A stretch of DNA of 8,085 nt. It comes from JAZLIT01 sp045617525 (lineage in GTDB: Bacteria; Bacillota; Bacilli; Bacillales_A; Planococcaceae). Every line of letters starts with the position of its first letter. Position 1 is the stretch's first letter. Position numbers and translations under genes: made by a program. This document shows, one piece after another, positions 6,240 to 8,085 of this stretch. The stretch is taken from contig JAZLIT010000048.1 of NCBI GenBank assembly GCA_045617525.1, forward strand, positions 1-8,085, given 5' to 3'. The notes under the pieces were generated by a model, which was not told the origin of the DNA, searched no databases, and saw nothing but the letters and a program-made list of their open reading frames with translations.

Positions 6240-6267
6240 TTATAAAGTATGAAAGGGTGTGAACCGC

Positions 6268-6786
6268 TTGCAAATCGACATGCGATTTCGAGAGATTATG
6301 GAGCAGCATGCGGAGCGTTTAATCCGCATCGCCTATTATTACACAAAGGATTTACCCATTGCAGAGGATATCGTACAGGATGTATTTTTGAAGTTTTATC
6401 AAAACCAGCAAAAGTATACGGAGCAAGGTGAGCTAAAGGCATATTTATCAAGGCTAACAATTAATCAAAGTAAGGATTATTTGAAAAGTTGGAATTACCG
6501 GAAAATGCGATTCCAACAAAAATGGACGACAGCTGTTGATGAGAATCATAGCGCAGAATTTGTGCGGAAGGATGAAGAAGCGCTAATTGGGGCTGCAATT
6601 ATGCAACTTTCAATGAAGCAGCGTGAAGTGCTCGCCTATTATTATTTTGAAGAAATGACAATTGTACAAATTTCAGAGATTTTACAAATACCACAAAGTA
6701 CGGTGAAAACACGTTTACGCAGAAGCAAGGAGCTTTTACGTCCAAAGTTGGAAGGAATTGATTGGGAGGTGCTATTGCATGAATAA
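6268..6786 (+). CDS. ECF-type RNA polymerase sigma factor
   Basis: I start at TTG 6268 (172 residues), since aaagggtg (6252-6259) is 8 bases before it. The GTG at 6259 overlaps that ribosome binding site and would add three residues, while ATG at 6280 is too far away. Region sigma-2 covers about residues 10-78, with the core-binding and -10 segment LIRIAYYYTKDLPIAEDIVQDVFLKFY and then INQSKDYLKSWNYRK. A linker follows, then sigma-4 (about 103-160) with QREVLAYYYFEEMTIVQISEILQIPQSTVKTRLRRSKELLR, whose helix-turn-helix lies at about 132-154. The missing regions 1 and 3 and the small size define an ECF (group 4) sigma, in the style of Bacillus SigV/SigM/SigY. Its end overlaps the start of the next gene by 8 bases, the usual sigma/anti-sigma coupling. 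The regulon cannot be told, though an extracytoplasmic signal is likely. Confidence 0.92.
   Translation: MQIDMRFREIMEQHAERLIRIAYYYTKDLPIAEDIVQDVFLKFYQNQQKYTEQGELKAYLSRLTINQSKDYLKSWNYRKMRFQQKWTTAVDENHSAEFVRKDEEALIGAAIMQLSMKQREVLAYYYFEEMTIVQISEILQIPQSTVKTRLRRSKELLRPKLEGIDWEVLLHE
6764..6771 (+). promoter_or_regulatory. Ribosome binding site of the anti-sigma gene, inside the sigma gene
   Basis: The sequence gggaggtg lies within the last codons of the sigma gene and ends 7 bases before the ATG at 6779. It supports this start and coupled translation. Confidence 0.85.
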
Positions 6787-8085
6787 GTATTTACCAGAAG
6801 AATTACAAAATTTAGCTGGAAGTAGAGCGCGGGTAATTGAACATGTCGAAGAACAATTACAGTCGAAAAAATCACTAAAGAACCGTATTAATATACGATT
6901 TATTGGTGTAGCTATGGTAGCTTTTCTCATTTTAGCCGTGGCAACGCCATTATTGTTATCAGAAAACCCATTTGAAGCGCAAAAAAGCGCGCCAATTAGC
7001 TTAACTGTGGGTCAGCATGATGAACAATTAAAACGCTATTTCCCTAAAGATGGCTCTGTGACGCATTACTCAACAGAATATGTTATTTATGAAACACGAG
7101 TATTTACATATTGGCTATACGATCAATATGTACAGCAAATCTTCATGCAAGGTGATGTAATAACTGCTCAAATTTATCGAATTGCTAATAATCAAGTGGA
7201 TTTAGTGTTTGATGAACAAGTTACACAAGACGATGCAGCATTTCTGCTAGCGGCACTAGATGAAATGCCCTCGATTGAAACACTTATAAAGGCTCCCTTC
7301 ACTAAAGATGAAAATTATGGTGCTTGGACAATGGTAAATCCATATGCGATGTCTAGCAATTTATACGTAAATTTAAATAACGTCATTGTCCTGGAAAAAG
7401 AGATCGAAAGTGGCTTCATACGTCGCTTTTTATCGCCTGAATTTGGTGAAACGAAGCTCGAGCATTGGACTGTAAACGATGGTCATGAAGAATTGCAATC
7501 TACGCGTATTATGTACTATTCTTCGTTAACACATGAAGTTCTTGATGATATGCCTACAATTCGCTTTGAGCAGTATAATCATCTATCGGTTAATACGGAA
7601 TTTAGTACACCTTGGGAAACTTCACCAAGTGGTTCGAAAGTGATGAGGCTTGAGGGTCGTGGAAAACAAGGCGGCGAGGAAGGTGAAGGGGTCATTGTTA
7701 TAAGAGATAATACTACATTTGAAGATACGGTATTGAAATTAAGTGGTAACCTTTATGGGCAAACTACGCCTAAAAAAATTGCTTGGATTGATGATAATCG
7801 ATTGTTTGTGACAGTTGGTATGGCTCACGGTACGGTAACAAGAGGTGGCGATCTTTATATTCTTGATTTACGTGATAATTCGGTAATCCCCATCATTTTA
7901 AATAAGTCCGCACTAGAAGAGATTTCATGGATTGAAAGGTCTTGGGGTGATACCTTTGATTTCGAGCGATCCCTTTATAAAACGGAAGAAGTAAATTATG
8001 ATGACCATTATACAGTTGAAGGTGAACTTACTTTATCTACAGGCTTTTTGACGGATATGAATGTAAGCAATTCCTCGGACCTAAC
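6779..8085 (+). CDS. Probable anti-sigma factor, single-pass membrane protein with DUF4652-like outer domain (3' end outside the window)
   Basis: The frame is open from ATG 6779 to the window edge, giving 435 full codons and no stop. Residues 1-40 are a short charged cytoplasmic part that would bind the sigma factor. Residues 41-60 (FIGVAMVAFLILAVATPLLL) form one membrane helix with Arg/Lys on the inside, and the remainder lies outside the cell. The inner part has no Cys or His-x3-Cys-x2-Cys, so it is not a zinc (ZAS) anti-sigma. The segment at about 277-375, with TPWETSPSGSK, an EG-GKQGGEEGEG stretch, IAWIDDNRLFVTVG, and GTVTRGGDLYILDL, resembles the DUF4652 domain of Bacillales secreted or membrane proteins, where it forms strands of a propeller-like kind. 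The position directly after an ECF sigma with 8 bases of overlap is the main argument for an anti-sigma role. The domain name comes from recalled motif resemblance and is unproven. Confidence 0.8.
   Translation, partial: MNKYLPEELQNLAGSRARVIEHVEEQLQSKKSLKNRINIRFIGVAMVAFLILAVATPLLLSENPFEAQKSAPISLTVGQHDEQLKRYFPKDGSVTHYSTEYVIYETRVFTYWLYDQYVQQIFMQGDVITAQIYRIANNQVDLVFDEQVTQDDAAFLLAALDEMPSIETLIKAPFTKDENYGAWTMVNPYAMSSNLYVNLNNVIVLEKEIESGFIRRFLSPEFGETKLEHWTVNDGHEELQSTRIMYYSSLTHEVLDDMPTIRFEQYNHLSVNTEFSTPWETSPSGSKVMRLEGRGKQGGEEGEGVIVIRDNTTFEDTVLKLSGNLYGQTTPKKIAWIDDNRLFVTVGMAHGTVTRGGDLYILDLRDNSVIPIILNKSALEEISWIERSWGDTFDFERSLYKTEEVNYDDHYTVEGELTLSTGFLTDMNVSNSSDL

Noticed and set aside
6249..6431. Plus-strand 60-codon frame overlapping the sigma factor start
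   Set aside because: It is out of frame with the sigma gene, whose sigma-2 domain clearly occupies the region. The ATG at 6249 lies before, not after, the ribosome binding site.
1..8085. CRISPR array, tRNA/rRNA genes, insertion sequence or prophage
   Set aside because: No regularly spaced repeats, no cloverleaf or rRNA-like sequence, no transposase or integrase motifs and no flanking inverted repeats with target duplications were seen. The only tandem repeat is the two-copy 11-mer at 807-828.

Overview
The window is AT-rich and tightly packed, with Gram-positive ribosome binding sites (AAAGGAGG, GAGGTG, GGGAGGTG), TTG and GTG starts, short hairpin plus T-tract terminators and overlapping genes. 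This points to a low-GC Firmicute of the Bacillales, probably the Planococcaceae (Lysinibacillus/Solibacillus-like). The genus is inferred from style and protein character, not from a search.

Layout from left to right. (a) Positions 1-304: the 3' end of a GNAT acetyltransferase, then a hairpin that can terminate transcription from both sides. (b) Positions 318-491, minus strand: a 57-residue single-helix protein whose helix and following residues resemble the N-terminal segment of PilX-like minor prepilins. (c) Positions 492-876: no convincing gene. It holds an orphan rightward terminator, a sigma-A-like promoter and a perfect 11-bp tandem repeat just ahead of the next operon. (d) Positions 877-5459: a four-gene operon encoding an MMPL/RND-type transporter, an OmpR-family response regulator, a membrane sensor histidine kinase and a small four-helix membrane protein resembling a piece of heme-copper oxidase subunit I. 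It ends in a strong terminator. (e) Positions 5585-6109: a stand-alone RimJ/RimL-like GNAT acetyltransferase with its own promoter and terminator. (f) Positions 6268-8085: an ECF sigma factor overlapping the gene for a single-pass membrane protein that is probably its anti-sigma factor. The latter has a large outer domain that looks like DUF4652 and runs off the right edge.

How it may work together: the window carries two separate envelope-signalling units. In the first, the kinase (outer sensor of about 130 residues) would phosphorylate the regulator, which probably binds the 11-bp repeats at 807-829 and controls its own operon, including the MMPL exporter. In the second, the membrane anti-sigma protein would hold the ECF sigma factor until an outside signal frees it. 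An ECF-like promoter (AAC core and CGT) upstream suggests autoregulation. The least expected items are the oxidase-like four-helix protein as the last gene of a transporter/two-component operon, the mini prepilin-like protein and the orphan terminator.
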